From Bradyrhizobium sp. (GTDB taxonomy: Bacteria > Pseudomonadota > Alphaproteobacteria > Rhizobiales > Xanthobacteraceae), in NCBI RefSeq assembly GCF_004799445.1, contig NZ_SSNA01000084.1:1-54114 (forward strand): a stretch of 54,114 nt of DNA. Reading direction: 5' to 3'. A model generated the notes under the pieces. It saw only the letters and a program-made list of their open reading frames with translations, did not search any database and was not told the origin of the DNA. Shown here piece by piece: positions 26,113-36,564 of this stretch (within the stretch, counting starts at the first letter, position 1; each line of letters starts with the position of its first letter). Made by a program: the position numbers and the translations under genes.

Positions 26113-26255
26113 GTCATTGCGAGCCAACGGGTCGCGCGAATGCGCGCCCGACGACAGGCTCCGCGAAGCAATCCACAGAGCCACAAAGAAAGTTGGATTG
26201 TTTCGTCGCTTGCGCTCCCTTGCGCAAACGCTCTGCGTTTGCCACAGGCAATGAC
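26113..26255. repeat. dispersed repeat, family B copy 2
   Basis: About 143 bp bounded by GTCATTGC and GCAATGAC, with the same internal order as 2683-2818. It contains the GGTCGCGCGAATGCGCGCCCG module shared with the element at 15971. It lies between the convergent cheZ and lipoprotein genes. Confidence 0.82.
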
Positions 26256-26278
26256 GGTAACAGCCTAGTCAAATCAGA

Positions 26279-26794
26279 TCAGGCGCGCGGCGCGCAGCGC
26301 ACGTAGACCATGTTGCCGTAGCGGGTCGCCGCATCCTTGTCGATGAAGCGGGTGATCAAGACGCGCCCATCGAAGGAAACGATCTCGCGGTCCTGTTCAC
26401 CCCCGGCCGGTCCGGGAGGACCGATATAATTCTTTCCGCTGGGGCTACCCTTGAGGCGCAATTCCTGGGGCGTCGCCTGATCCGCCAGATGCATGATGAC
26501 GCCGCCGGTAGCGCCCGCTCCGATCACATAGGGCTGTTTGCACTGCGCCCGCGCCGCGGCTTCGGTGCGGGCGCGGTCATTGGGATTCTGGAATGACGCA
26601 AGGCCCCACCGGCCGACAATCTCGTCGGCGCGGATCGTGGCGGGCATTTCGGGCGCCGCGCTGGGCTCCGGCGGCGCCGAAGGCGATGACGAGAAGGACG
26701 GCAGGCTCATGCTCCCGCACCCACCCAGAAATATCGTGAGCACCGAGGCGATCCCCAGATTGGCAACCGTCCGCGCGCTACGTGACCCGACCAT
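26279..26794 (-). CDS. hypothetical lipoprotein
   Basis: 171 residues from the ATG at 26794 (GGGGGAG upstream); longer starts up to 26911 lack support. The signal sequence ends in the lipobox ILFLGGC-type motif (FLGG/C), so the mature protein is lipid-modified at that Cys. A Ser/Pro-rich linker leads to a globular domain with ADEIVGRWGLASFQNPNDRARTE, QCKQPYVIGAGATGGVIMHLAD and FDGRVLITRFIDKDAATRYGNMVYVRC. I do not recognise the family; IVGRW is reminiscent of protease-inhibitor or lipocalin-like beta-barrels, but this is weak. Convergent with cheZ. Confidence 0.82.
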   Translation of the reverse strand: MVGSRSARTVANLGIASVLTIFLGGCGSMSLPSFSSSPSAPPEPSAAPEMPATIRADEIVGRWGLASFQNPNDRARTEAAARAQCKQPYVIGAGATGGVIMHLADQATPQELRLKGSPSGKNYIGPPGPAGGEQDREIVSFDGRVLITRFIDKDAATRYGNMVYVRCAPRA

Positions 26795-26950
26795 GTTCTC
26801 CCCCAAGCAAATCCGCGGCCCCACCCATCCCGCAGCCAAGCGCAAAACTCCTGCCGGAGCAATGACGTCCAGCCAATTACGCTGGCGCTCCGATTTGGTT
26901 TCCTTAAGCATGCTATATCCGCCTCACCAAGGCCTTAACCCCCCGATTGC

Positions 26951-26979
26951 TTGACAGGCTCGGCGTCAAGCCATATCCC
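26951..26979 (+). promoter_or_regulatory. sigma-70-type promoter of groESL
   Basis: A perfect -35 TTGACA (26951-26956), 17-base spacer and -10 TATCCC (26974-26979). The expected transcription start is about 26985-26987, immediately upstream of the CIRCE-like element. Confidence 0.7.
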
Positions 26980-26989
26980 CGACGCACAA

Positions 26990-27016
26990 TTGGCACTCCG
27001 GGAGCGCGATTGCCAA
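26990..27016 (+). promoter_or_regulatory. degenerate CIRCE operator (HrcA site) before groES
   Basis: TTGGCACTC-N9-GATTGCCAA matches the CIRCE architecture TTAGCACTC-N9-GAGTGCTAA with one mismatch between its own arms. It sits at about +5 of the predicted promoter. Heat-shock control by HrcA is the established role of CIRCE; hrcA is not in the window. Confidence 0.8.
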
Positions 27017-27120
27017 GGATGCGAGCTGTTCGACCCTCGACGGCGTCGAATACGCCCGTGTTCCGATCCACTTTCGATGACAAACCCAACTCGAACACCA
27101 AGCCTTCAAAAGGAACCGTC

Positions 27121-27417
27121 ATGGCTAAAACCAAATTTCGTCCGCTGCATGACCGTGTCGTGGTCAAACGTATCGACGCCGAGGCAAAGACCAAGGGCGG
27201 CATCATCATTCCCGACAGCGCCAAGGAAAAGCCCTCGCAAGGCGAGATCACGGCGGTCGGTCCGGGCGGCCGAGACGAAGCCGGCAAACTGATCCCGATC
27301 GACCTCAAGGTTGGCGACCGCGTGCTGTTCGGCAAATGGTCGGGCACCGAAGTCAAGCTCGACGGCGAGGAACTCCTGATCATGAAGGAGAGCGACATCA
27401 TGGGTGTGCTCGTCTGA
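27121..27417 (+). CDS. groES: co-chaperonin GroES
   Basis: 98 residues from the ATG at 27121 (AAAAGGAACCGTC upstream). GroES is the heptameric lid of the GroEL folding chamber. The whole family pattern is present: [39 protein letters not shown] (mobile loop [10 protein letters not shown]), [14 protein letters not shown] and [32 protein letters not shown]. The frame is open far upstream, but only this part is conserved. It is the first gene of groESL, downstream of a CIRCE-like operator. Confidence 0.98.
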   Translation: MAKTKFRPLHDRVVVKRIDAEAKTKGGIIIPDSAKEKPSQGEITAVGPGGRDEAGKLIPIDLKVGDRVLFGKWSGTEVKLDGEELLIMKESDIMGVLV

Positions 27418-27445
27418 GCTCACAGCCGCTGCATACACCATAGTC

Positions 27446-27533
27446 GTCATGCCCGGGCTTAACCCGGGCATCCATCGTCCTCGGAAGAGTCTCGCGAAGG
27501 CAGATGGATTGCCGGGTCAAGCCCGGCAATGAC
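27446..27533. repeat. palindromic repeat between groES and groEL
   Basis: Two compact perfect hairpins, 27449-27457/27463-27471 (ATGCCCGGG) and 27508-27516/27522-27530 (ATTGCCGGG), inside an element with ends GTCATG and AATGAC. It occupies most of the groES-groEL spacer within the operon. Confidence 0.85.
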
Positions 27534-27578
27534 GGTAGGCTTCGCGGAGATCGACCGCATCAAATCCATCAGGAGTAA

Positions 27579-29225
<1,647 letters not shown>

Positions 29226-29255
29226 ACTATCCCTTCATCCGCCCAATCAATCGAC

Positions 29256-29285
29256 GAAGGCCGCCTCCGGGCGGCCTTCTTTTTT
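29256..29285 (+). terminator. intrinsic terminator of groESL
   Basis: Perfect 10-bp stem GAAGGCCGCC / GGCGGCCTTC with a TCCG loop and a run of T, 30 bases after the groEL stop. Confidence 0.92.
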
Positions 29286-29392
29286 GGCGATTTGTGCAGA
29301 GCTTTTGCTAGGAATGACCAGGTTCCGATTCACCCGTGGCCAATATAGCTCTACCCTGAAGCCCGATTCCATCCTTCCCCGGAAAAACTCAT

Positions 29393-30589
29393 ATGCGCGC
29401 CCTTTTGTTCTGTCTGGTCGGACTGATGACGGCCTCGACCGGTCTGGCCTACGGCCAGATGAAGCTCTCACCGAAAGCCGCGCCTGGCGCGAACGAAACC
29501 CGATACTTTACCGCCATCGATGGATTGATGGACAACAACGCCGACGTCATCCTCAAGGAAACCCGGCAGGGCAAGACCGTCACCGCGGCGGTGCTCGACG
29601 TCTGCTATCCCGTGGCAAAGGGCTCCGATCGCAAGGATCGCTTCGTCGTCAACCTTGCCGTCAACGGCCAAACCATGACCGGCACCACGCAGAGCGTCGG
29701 CGGCAAATTGCCGGTCACGGTGAAGCTTGTGCGCAAGCCGTCGGGCGACGGCTTCGAGTTCAAGGGCCAGATCAGCATCGGCCAGGCCGTGACCGAGGTC
29801 AATTCGAGCGACAATTCCGACATCAGCGAGAAGGAATTTCAGGACAATCAGACCACCGATGACGGCATCACCGCAGCGCCAAAGGATTTTACCGAAGTGT
29901 CTCCGGAATCGATCGGCGTGAGGGTAAAGCTCGATGCGGCTTCGGATTTCCTGAAGGGCCTGAAGGGACAGGATGTCGAGGTTTCCCTGAGCAGCCTCGC
30001 CGTTACCTGCGATGCGCTGCGGGCCGGCGAACAGACCATCAGCCTCAGCGCCGATCCGGATCGCGCCGCCGCGCTGATCGAGAAATTCAAGTCGTCGCCG
30101 GGGGTGGCGGCCGCCGGCTGGACCACCGGAGTGGTCGAGATGGAGCGCACCGTCCGTTTTCCGGCCGCCGAATGGCGCGACGGCGATCGGCTCAACAAGG
30201 ACAAGCTCACGGCGAAGGTCTCCAGCGTTCTGGCCGTAACGCTCTCGGCAAAGCCGGCGGCCGCGGCATGGAGCACCAGCACCGGAAAGCTGAAACTAAC
30301 GTTCAAGCGGCCGAGCCGGTCGTTCCCCGCGCTCGACCTCACCGAGATAATTGAAGTGACCGCGCTGGTGGCGCCGGACAAGCCCGGCGCGTCCGACCGG
30401 GTGATGCTGTGGATCGGCAATCCGGTGGTTTCAACCACGGACGAGGCTGCGGGCCCAAAACTCAATCTGGCCAACGATACCAGCGGCGACGAGGAAGGCG
30501 ATCAACGGGACGACAATGGCTCCGTCGATGCGCTGGCTAGGGAATTCAGGGGACAACGCTGGGACGCCGACAAGTCGGCCTGGAAATAG
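29393..30589 (+). CDS. secreted hypothetical protein
   Basis: 398 residues with a signal peptide (MRALLFCLVGLMTASTGLAYG). The mature protein looks mostly beta-rich (DRFVVNLAVNGQTMTGTTQSVGGKLPVTVKLVRK; VGVRVKLDAASDFLKGLKGQDVEVSL) and ends in an acidic/polar tail (NDTSGDEEGDQRDDNGSVD). Only two mature Cys are obvious (DVCYP and VTCDAL). No known domain was recognised. It stands alone after the groESL terminator, and I can only say that it is probably periplasmic. Confidence 0.8.
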   Translation: MRALLFCLVGLMTASTGLAYGQMKLSPKAAPGANETRYFTAIDGLMDNNADVILKETRQGKTVTAAVLDVCYPVAKGSDRKDRFVVNLAVNGQTMTGTTQSVGGKLPVTVKLVRKPSGDGFEFKGQISIGQAVTEVNSSDNSDISEKEFQDNQTTDDGITAAPKDFTEVSPESIGVRVKLDAASDFLKGLKGQDVEVSLSSLAVTCDALRAGEQTISLSADPDRAAALIEKFKSSPGVAAAGWTTGVVEMERTVRFPAAEWRDGDRLNKDKLTAKVSSVLAVTLSAKPAAAAWSTSTGKLKLTFKRPSRSFPALDLTEIIEVTALVAPDKPGASDRVMLWIGNPVVSTTDEAAGPKLNLANDTSGDEEGDQRDDNGSVDALAREFRGQRWDADKSAWK

Positions 30590-30689
30590 CCGATTGATCC
30601 CGCGCCGTACGATCGCAAAATCCGATCGAGTGATCCGGAAAAAAGTGGCTTTCCGGTTGGGCCATGCCCGATCGGTCCGGCCCGAAACT

Positions 30690-31106
30690 TCAGTTGGTGT
30701 TGATTCGGAAACGCAGCGGCCTGGCTCCGATGAACGACACCAGATCGCCCCGCCGCTTCCAGGTTGCGGCCTCGCTCAGCGCCGCGACCAGTTCATCGTC
30801 AGCCTGCGCCCGCGCCGGCGGGCAGTCGCGGCCCTGTAGCGGACCGGGAACAAAAATCACGGTATTGCCCGCGACCGAAAACTGGCCCTTGCCGGCCTTG
30901 CACCACAATTCGAGCCTCGCCTCGCCGTTGTCGCCGATCTCGAGCGTCGGAATCCGCTTCGATCCGCCTTGAGGTGCCGCCTCCAGCGTCATCTCGAAGC
31001 CGAACGGAAATCCGTCATCGGCGCAGGCCGGAATCGCCGCGAAGGCCACCGCTGCCAGTGCTGCAGCAGCCGCGGCTTGCCTCAAAAAACCTGTCGCTGA
31101 AAACAT
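30690..31106 (-). CDS. secreted META/HslJ-like hypothetical protein
   Basis: 138 residues from the ATG at 31106 with GGGGAA upstream. The signal peptide (FLRQAAAAAALAAVAFAAIPACA) precedes a small beta-rich domain: PFGFEMTLEA, RIPTLEIGDNGEARLELWCKAGKGQFSVAGNTVIFVPG, DELVAALSEAATWKRRGDLVSFIG. The strand pattern, single-layer repeat and WCKA/GRDCPPA cysteines resemble META-domain proteins related to HslJ. The assignment is by pattern only and is moderate. It lies between the convergent upstream gene and the lactate permease terminator. Confidence 0.75.
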   Translation of the reverse strand: MFSATGFLRQAAAAAALAAVAFAAIPACADDGFPFGFEMTLEAAPQGGSKRIPTLEIGDNGEARLELWCKAGKGQFSVAGNTVIFVPGPLQGRDCPPARAQADDELVAALSEAATWKRRGDLVSFIGARPLRFRINTN

Positions 31107-31202
31107 CAAGTTCCCCGAACTATCCGGATATTCCCGGCCGCGCGCCGTTGTAATGGCCGAACGCGGCATTGACCAGATTGGCGGTCATACAAATTTCGCC
31201 TC

Positions 31203-31239
31203 GCAAAAAAATCCCCGCGTCGCGGGACGCGGGGATTTT
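31203..31239 (-). terminator. intrinsic terminator of the lactate permease gene
   Basis: Perfect 14-bp stem 31208-31221/31226-31239 (AAAATCCCCGCGTC) with a four-base loop. On the minus strand it is followed by a T-run, 24 bases after the permease stop codon. Confidence 0.88.
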
Positions 31240-31262
31240 ATCGACGAGATCAGGCCGGTGTC

Positions 31263-32927
31263 CTACTTCAACACCATGGCCGTGAACGGATAGACATAGG
31301 CCTGCAGCATGACAAACAGGCCTACCAGACATGCCAGCGCGATCGAGTGTTTGAACACGAAGCGCAGAATCGTGCCTTCGTGTCCGTACCAGTTGGTGGC
31401 GGTGGAGGCGACAACGATCGACTGCGCGTCGATCATCTTGCCCATGACGCCGCCGGATGAGTTCGCCGCCCCCATCAGGACCGACGACAGGCCCAGTTGC
31501 TCCGAGGTGATCTTCTGCAGATTGCCGAACAGAATGTTCGACGCGGTATCCGATCCGGTCAGCGCCACGCCCAACCAGCCGAGCAGCGTGCCGAAGAACG
31601 GATAGAGCACGCCGGTCGCCGCAAACGCCAGACCAAGCGTTGCATCAACGCCGGACAGGCGCGTCAGCGTGCCGATCGCCAGCATCGCCGAGATCGTGAT
31701 CAGCGAAATCGCGCACAGTTTGATGGTGCGGCCATACTCCGCGACCATCTTGGCCGGCGAGAATCCCATCAGGACACTGGAGATAATCGCCGCGATCAGC
31801 ATACCCGTTCCGGTGAACGACAGGTAGGTGAACCCGAATACCGCACCCTCCGGCGTCGGCTTCGCCGCCACCGGCGGCACCTTGTTGATCATGTTGTGCA
31901 GATCGGGAACGGGGTAATTCCAGGTGAAGATCGAGTTGGCCCAGGTCTTGAACCAGCCGCTGCCCCAAATCAGCATCACGATGCAGACGATGATCCACGG
32001 CAGCAGGGCACTCCAAAGCTGTGCCTGGGTCAGCGGCGTCTTGTCCATCGGCTTGGCGGGCGCCATCGTCGCGGCGGATTCGTCATTGCCACGCAGCGCC
32101 GGCGACAGCCAAAGCTGCTTCGGCTGCCAAACCTTGAGGAACAGGATCAGGCAGCCCATCGAAATCAGCGAGGCGCCGATATCGACGATCCAGGGGTTGA
32201 TATAGTTGGAGATCACGAACTGCGGAATCGCGAACGACAACCCGGTGACCAGCACCGCCGGCCAGACGTCCTTCATGCCCTTCCAGCCGGCGAACGCCCA
32301 TACCACCCAGAACGGCACGATCAGCGAAAACACCGGCAACTGCCGCCCGACCATCGCGCCGAGAATATAGGGATCGAGACCGGTCACCGAAGCGAGACCC
32401 TGAATCGGGGTACCGAGCGCGCCGTAGGCAACCGGCGCGGTATTGGCGATCAGCGACAGGCCGGAGGCGGCGAGCGGCGAGAAACCGAGGCCGATCAGGA
32501 CCGCACCGGTCACGGCAACCGGCGTGCCGAAGCCCGACGCGCCTTCGAAGAAGGCCCCGAACGAAAACGCGATCAGCAGCAATTGCAGGCGACGGTCTTC
32601 GGTCACACCACCGACGGCACGCTGCAACAGGTCGAAACGGCCGGTTGCGACCGTGATGCGGTAGAGGAAGATGACGTTCAAGACGATCCAGCCGATCGGG
32701 AAGAACCCGGCCACCACCCCGAGCAGCGTCGCGCGAATCGACATGCCTGCGGGCATCGTGAAGATGAAAATCGCAATCAGATTGGCGGCAATCAGCGCAA
32801 TGATGGCGGCGATATGCGCCTTGACCTTGCCGCTTGCGATCAAAACCAGCAGCGTGACGACGGGTATCGCCGCGGCGATGGTCGAAAGCACCGTGTTGTT
32901 AAATGGATTGTAGACTTGATTCCACAT
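31263..32927 (-). CDS. lctP: L-lactate permease
   Basis: 554-residue polytopic transporter of the LctP family, which imports L-lactate, D-lactate and often glycolate with protons. The chosen ATG at 32927 follows GGGAGGAATCGTA; the frame up to 33071 is not conserved. Seen are MWNQVYNPFNNTVLSTIAAAIPVVTLL, the conserved FGAFFEGASGFGTPVAVTGAVLIGLGF, APVAYGALGTPI, GWLGVALTGSDTASNILFGNLQ and GAANSSGGVMGKMIDAQSIVVA, with about 13 membrane spans. A terminator follows. The glycolate oxidase genes lie about 5 kb away, so a glycolate/lactate uptake role would fit (inference). Confidence 0.95.
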   Translation of the reverse strand: MWNQVYNPFNNTVLSTIAAAIPVVTLLVLIASGKVKAHIAAIIALIAANLIAIFIFTMPAGMSIRATLLGVVAGFFPIGWIVLNVIFLYRITVATGRFDLLQRAVGGVTEDRRLQLLLIAFSFGAFFEGASGFGTPVAVTGAVLIGLGFSPLAASGLSLIANTAPVAYGALGTPIQGLASVTGLDPYILGAMVGRQLPVFSLIVPFWVVWAFAGWKGMKDVWPAVLVTGLSFAIPQFVISNYINPWIVDIGASLISMGCLILFLKVWQPKQLWLSPALRGNDESAATMAPAKPMDKTPLTQAQLWSALLPWIIVCIVMLIWGSGWFKTWANSIFTWNYPVPDLHNMINKVPPVAAKPTPEGAVFGFTYLSFTGTGMLIAAIISSVLMGFSPAKMVAEYGRTIKLCAISLITISAMLAIGTLTRLSGVDATLGLAFAATGVLYPFFGTLLGWLGVALTGSDTASNILFGNLQKITSEQLGLSSVLMGAANSSGGVMGKMIDAQSIVVASTATNWYGHEGTILRFVFKHSIALACLVGLFVMLQAYVYPFTAMVLK

Positions 32928-33236
32928 TACGATTCCTCCCCACGCGCTTATTCGGCGCCCAGACCCGCGTGAACGGTCGGTGCGCCTGGCGCGATTGCCG
33001 GGGGTGTCTTTAGCAAAGCAAAGCGCGAAATCGAAGGCGAATTTGGCCGTGCCAAACCCGCTCACAAACACGCGACGTGCAAAGGCCCCCTGCCCCTCAC
33101 CATTACCGGCATGCTAGAGTTGACTTCGAGGCCGGGACAAGCGAACGCAGACCGCAGCAATTACGACTTTAGTCTAGGCCCGCCGGATTCCCCCGCTTTT
33201 CAGGCCTTGCCGCCATCGTCCCGGAGACCGCAATCT

Positions 33237-34985
33237 GTGAACAACATCCGCTTGACGCCCGCGACCGTATGGCGGATCGCTGCTCCCTATTTCCGGTCGG
33301 AAGACAAATTCGCAGGCCGCCTGCTGCTGGCGTCGGTGATTGCCATCGAGCTGACCGTGGTCGGGATCAACGTTCTCCTGAACCAGTGGAACAACCGCTT
33401 TTATACCGCGCTGCAGGAGAAGAACTGGGACGGCTTCGTCAGGGAAATCGGCATCTTCTGCATCCTGGCCACGTGCTACATCGCGCTTGCCGTCTATCAG
33501 CTCTATCTCAATCAGTGGCTTCAGATTCGCTGGCGGCGCTGGCTGACCAGCCGCTATTTGGGCGAATGGCTGCACGACGCCAACCACTATCGCATGCAGC
33601 TTCAGGGCGATGCGGCCGACAATCCGGACCAGCGCATCACCGACGACGTGAAAATGTTCGTCGATCAAACGCTGAATATCTGCGTCGGCCTTTTGAGCGC
33701 GGCGGTGACGCTGGCGTCCTTCGTGGTCATCCTGTGGGGCCTGTCGGCTGAGGCGCCATTGACGATTTTCGGCAACGAGTTCGACATCCCCGGCTATCTG
33801 GTATGGGGGGCGCTGATCTACGCCGTGTTCGGAACCGGGCTGACGCACTGGATCGGCTCGCCCCTGGTGCAGCTTGATTTTCAACAGCAGCGCTACGAAG
33901 CCGACTTCCGCTTCAACCTCGTGCGGGTGCGCGAGAACTCCGAGCAGATCGCGCTGCTGCGGGGCGAGAGCGCCGAACGGGGGCGGCTGTCGGAGCGCTT
34001 TGGCCGCGTCGTCCAGAACTGGTACGCGATCATGAGCCGGACCAAACGGCTAACCGCATTTACCTCGAGCTACACCCAGGCCGCGGTGGTCTTCCCCTAT
34101 ATTCTGGTCGCGCCGGCCTATTTTGCCGACAAGATCCAGCTCGGCGGCATGATGCAGACCGCATCTGCGTTTTCCACCGTACAACAATCGCTGTCATTCT
34201 TCGTTTCGATCTATCGCGCGCTGGCCGAGTGGCGCGCGGTCATCGCGCGTCTCGACGGATTCGAGGCGGCAATCGCCGGCGCCACCGCGCTGACGACCGG
34301 CGCCGGTTCGATCGACGTCGTGGCTTCCACCGGCAGCGACAATATCGAGCTGCGGCAGCTTCTGGTCCGGCTGCCCAGCGGAACCCCGCTGGTTTCAGCC
34401 GATGGCTTCAGCATCCACAGCCATGAGCGCACCCTGGTCACCGGTCCGTCCGGCGCCGGCAAGTCGACCTTGTTCCGCGCCATCGCCGGCGTCTGGCCGT
34501 TCGGAACCGGCACGATCGCGATCCCGGCCAAGGCCACGCTGATGATGCTGCCGCAGCGGCCGTATTTTCCGGTCGGTTTGCTGCTGGCTGCGATCGTCTA
34601 TCCTGCCGAAACCAACGCATACACCCCCGAACAGGTGGGGAATGCTCTCATCGCCGTGGGTCTGCCCAAGCTCGTATCGCGGTTAGAGGAGGAAGCGCAT
34701 TGGAACCGAATGCTCTCGCTTGGCGAACAGCAGCGTCTTGGGCTGGCACGCGCGCTGTTGCACGCGCCGCAATATCTGTTCCTGGACGAAGCGACCGCGT
34801 CGCTCGATGAGGCCTCCGAAGCGGCGCTGTATCGTCTGCTGGCGGAGAAGTTGCCGGCAACGACAGTGGTCTCGATCGGCCACCGGAGCACGCTTGAGGC
34901 CTTCCACCAGCGCAACGTCGTGCTGGCCGATGCTGGCGATCGGTTTGAGCTGCAGGACCAGGATAAAGGCGGCAAGCCGTCATAA
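33237..34985 (+). CDS. SbmA/BacA-like peptide ABC transporter with fused ATPase (BclA-type)
   Basis: 582 residues from the GTG at 33237 (GGAG upstream; start of conserved VNNIRLTPATVWRIAAPYFRSED). An ATG at 33111 would add a disordered, non-conserved 42 residues. The N-terminal half is an SbmA/BacA-type membrane domain with about six spans. The C-terminal half is an ATPase: Walker A GPSGAGKSTLF (around 403), signature LSLGEQQRLGLARAL (about 492) and Walker B YLFLDEATASLDE (about 513). Bradyrhizobium BclA is known to import antimicrobial NCR-like peptides and matter in legume symbiosis; this paralogue is of that architecture, its substrate is inferred. Confidence 0.87.
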   Translation: MNNIRLTPATVWRIAAPYFRSEDKFAGRLLLASVIAIELTVVGINVLLNQWNNRFYTALQEKNWDGFVREIGIFCILATCYIALAVYQLYLNQWLQIRWRRWLTSRYLGEWLHDANHYRMQLQGDAADNPDQRITDDVKMFVDQTLNICVGLLSAAVTLASFVVILWGLSAEAPLTIFGNEFDIPGYLVWGALIYAVFGTGLTHWIGSPLVQLDFQQQRYEADFRFNLVRVRENSEQIALLRGESAERGRLSERFGRVVQNWYAIMSRTKRLTAFTSSYTQAAVVFPYILVAPAYFADKIQLGGMMQTASAFSTVQQSLSFFVSIYRALAEWRAVIARLDGFEAAIAGATALTTGAGSIDVVASTGSDNIELRQLLVRLPSGTPLVSADGFSIHSHERTLVTGPSGAGKSTLFRAIAGVWPFGTGTIAIPAKATLMMLPQRPYFPVGLLLAAIVYPAETNAYTPEQVGNALIAVGLPKLVSRLEEEAHWNRMLSLGEQQRLGLARALLHAPQYLFLDEATASLDEASEAALYRLLAEKLPATTVVSIGHRSTLEAFHQRNVVLADAGDRFELQDQDKGGKPS

Positions 34986-35074
34986 CGGCTTACAGGCCAA
35001 TCCGACCGCGGCGGCAGCCGTCGCGCGTTGGGCAGCCGGAACACCTCGCCAGTCAAGGCATCCGGTTCGCCGAA

Positions 35075-35109
35075 AAACAAAAGGGCGGCAGATTGTGCTG
35101 CCGCCCTTT
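35075..35109 (-). terminator. intrinsic terminator of the porin gene
   Basis: A 12-bp stem AAAGGGCGGCAG (35080-35091) with CTGCCGCCCTTT (35098-35109), loop ATTGTG. Read on the minus strand it is followed by TTGTTTTTC, 20 bases after the porin stop. Confidence 0.88.
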
Positions 35110-35129
35110 CCGCAGTCTCAAGAGAACGA

Positions 35130-36134
35130 TTACTTCAGATTGGTCATCGCGGTCAGGTCAGCCGAGAGCTTGACGATACCGGCCGCACCGCACCAGTTGG
35201 AACCTGCGCCGGCTGGATTGATCGATGTGACGTTGGTCGTTCCGGAAGCGTTGAAGGCACTGGTGAAGGCGTTGCAGTTACCCTTCGACAGGTCGGAGTC
35301 GGAATAGCGAAGATCGAGCGTGAACACCTTGTAGGTGAAGCCGATGCCGATGTTCCAGGTGTCATAGCTGGCGTAGGGGATGCCTCTCGCGAAGTTACCC
35401 AAGGCGCTGACGACGCCGTAAAATGCATCCGATGTACCGAGCCACTGCCGGCCGACCTCGGCGGACACATACATGCCGACGCCGCTGGTGCCGAAGGTGG
35501 TGCTCGGCGCGGTGTACTTGCCGGTAATCGACGCGTAATCGCCCCAGGCGCCGGAGTTCAGGAAATTCGGCGAGTAGTATTCGTTGACGCCGAACTGCCA
35601 GTTGTCGTTGATGGTGTAGTTAGCCTTGCCGTAGACTTCGACGAAGCTCACGTCCTTCTTCATCACGTTGCCGTTGGCAAGGAAGATCGTGCTCGTGCTG
35701 ACCGGGCAAACATTGCCGCCGGGAAAGCCGCCCGTGAGGAAGTTGTCGGCGCAATTGCCGCCCGGATAGAGGTAACCCCAGACACCGAAATCGAACGCGA
35801 AAGCACCGAAGGTCGGTCGAATACCGCCGTAGACATCGACTTCAGCGGCAGCACGGTTCGCGAAGGAAATGCTCTCGACAGAGGTGCCGATATACAGCTG
35901 CAGGTCCTTGGTCACATTGTAGCGCGGCTCGAAATAGGCCGCGACCGAAGGGTTGTGATTGGACTGGGTGACTCCGCGGAAGATGTAGTCGCTCATGACG
36001 GCGCTGCCGAACGCGATATCCCAGGGATCGAACGGCGCCGGGGGTGGTGCTTTGACAGCCTTAAGGGGCATGTCCGCCGCAAAAGCCGAACCCGACATTG
36101 CCAACACCGCAGCAACCAGCACCATCTTCTTCAT
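35130..36134 (-). CDS. TorF family putative outer-membrane porin
   Basis: 334 residues from the ATG at 36134 (GGGGATCCTG upstream). The signal peptide (MKKMVLVAAVLAMSGSAFA) is followed by PFDPWDIAFGSAVMSDYIFRGVTQSNHNPS, the family signature at the start of the barrel. Alternating beta strands continue to the end (for example LQLYIGTSVESISF, FVEVYGKANYTINDNWQFGVNEYYSP, WNIGIGFTYKVFTLDLRYSDSD). It probably forms a beta-barrel in the outer membrane; the cargo is unknown. An internal unusual Cys pair (GGNCADNFL and GNVCPVS) may form a disulfide. Confidence 0.9.
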   Translation of the reverse strand: MKKMVLVAAVLAMSGSAFAADMPLKAVKAPPPAPFDPWDIAFGSAVMSDYIFRGVTQSNHNPSVAAYFEPRYNVTKDLQLYIGTSVESISFANRAAAEVDVYGGIRPTFGAFAFDFGVWGYLYPGGNCADNFLTGGFPGGNVCPVSTSTIFLANGNVMKKDVSFVEVYGKANYTINDNWQFGVNEYYSPNFLNSGAWGDYASITGKYTAPSTTFGTSGVGMYVSAEVGRQWLGTSDAFYGVVSALGNFARGIPYASYDTWNIGIGFTYKVFTLDLRYSDSDLSKGNCNAFTSAFNASGTTNVTSINPAGAGSNWCGAAGIVKLSADLTAMTNLK

Positions 36135-36495
36135 CAGGATCCCCAACGCATTTTCAAAGGTCCGTCCGGGTCTGGCCCCCCGAAAGACAGGGCGGCAGCC
36201 GACTGGGACCAAATTCATCAATCCGAGAGGCAATCTGGTACGGGTTGCCGGTTGCGGGAAGCAAAAAAGATGATCATCTGCATACGTTTTAGGCGTTATT
36301 GCAGTCACCAGAAGCTTTGTCCCGCAACTGTTGCAATCCAACAACAACTTTTGCGGAGTTTCGAATCGGCGCGGCAACTTTTCGGGGCTGCTCTTGCGGA
36401 GGATCCCCTGAGGGCCCGGTCGGCGACCGACAAGAGCGAATCAGCGGTCGTTCGCTCCCCGCACCTTTCCCTCGATTCACCCCAAGGGGAGCTCC
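36135..36495. other. intergenic region upstream of the porin gene
   Basis: More than 300 bp with no supported gene. It holds the 5' leader of the porin gene and, at its far end, the terminator of the H1-like gene. It contains a short palindrome AGATGATCATCT at about 36269-36280. Overlapping ORFs here lack recognisable domains and ribosome-binding sites. Confidence 0.35.
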
Positions 36496-36531
36496 CCAAA
36501 AAAAGGCCGCAGCGAGGAGCGCTGCGGCCTT
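36496..36531 (-). terminator. intrinsic terminator of the H1-like gene
   Basis: A 12-bp stem AAGGCCGCAGCG (36503-36514) with CGCTGCGGCCTT (36520-36531) and an AGGAG loop. The minus strand continues with a T-run, 34 bases after the stop codon. Confidence 0.88.
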
Positions 36532-36564
36532 CCAATGTGACCGGATCAGACCGGACGCGACTTG

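Noticed and set aside
31497..32972. 491-codon plus-strand ORF
   Set aside because: It lies entirely opposite the lactate permease gene and has no recognisable family, unlike the permease.
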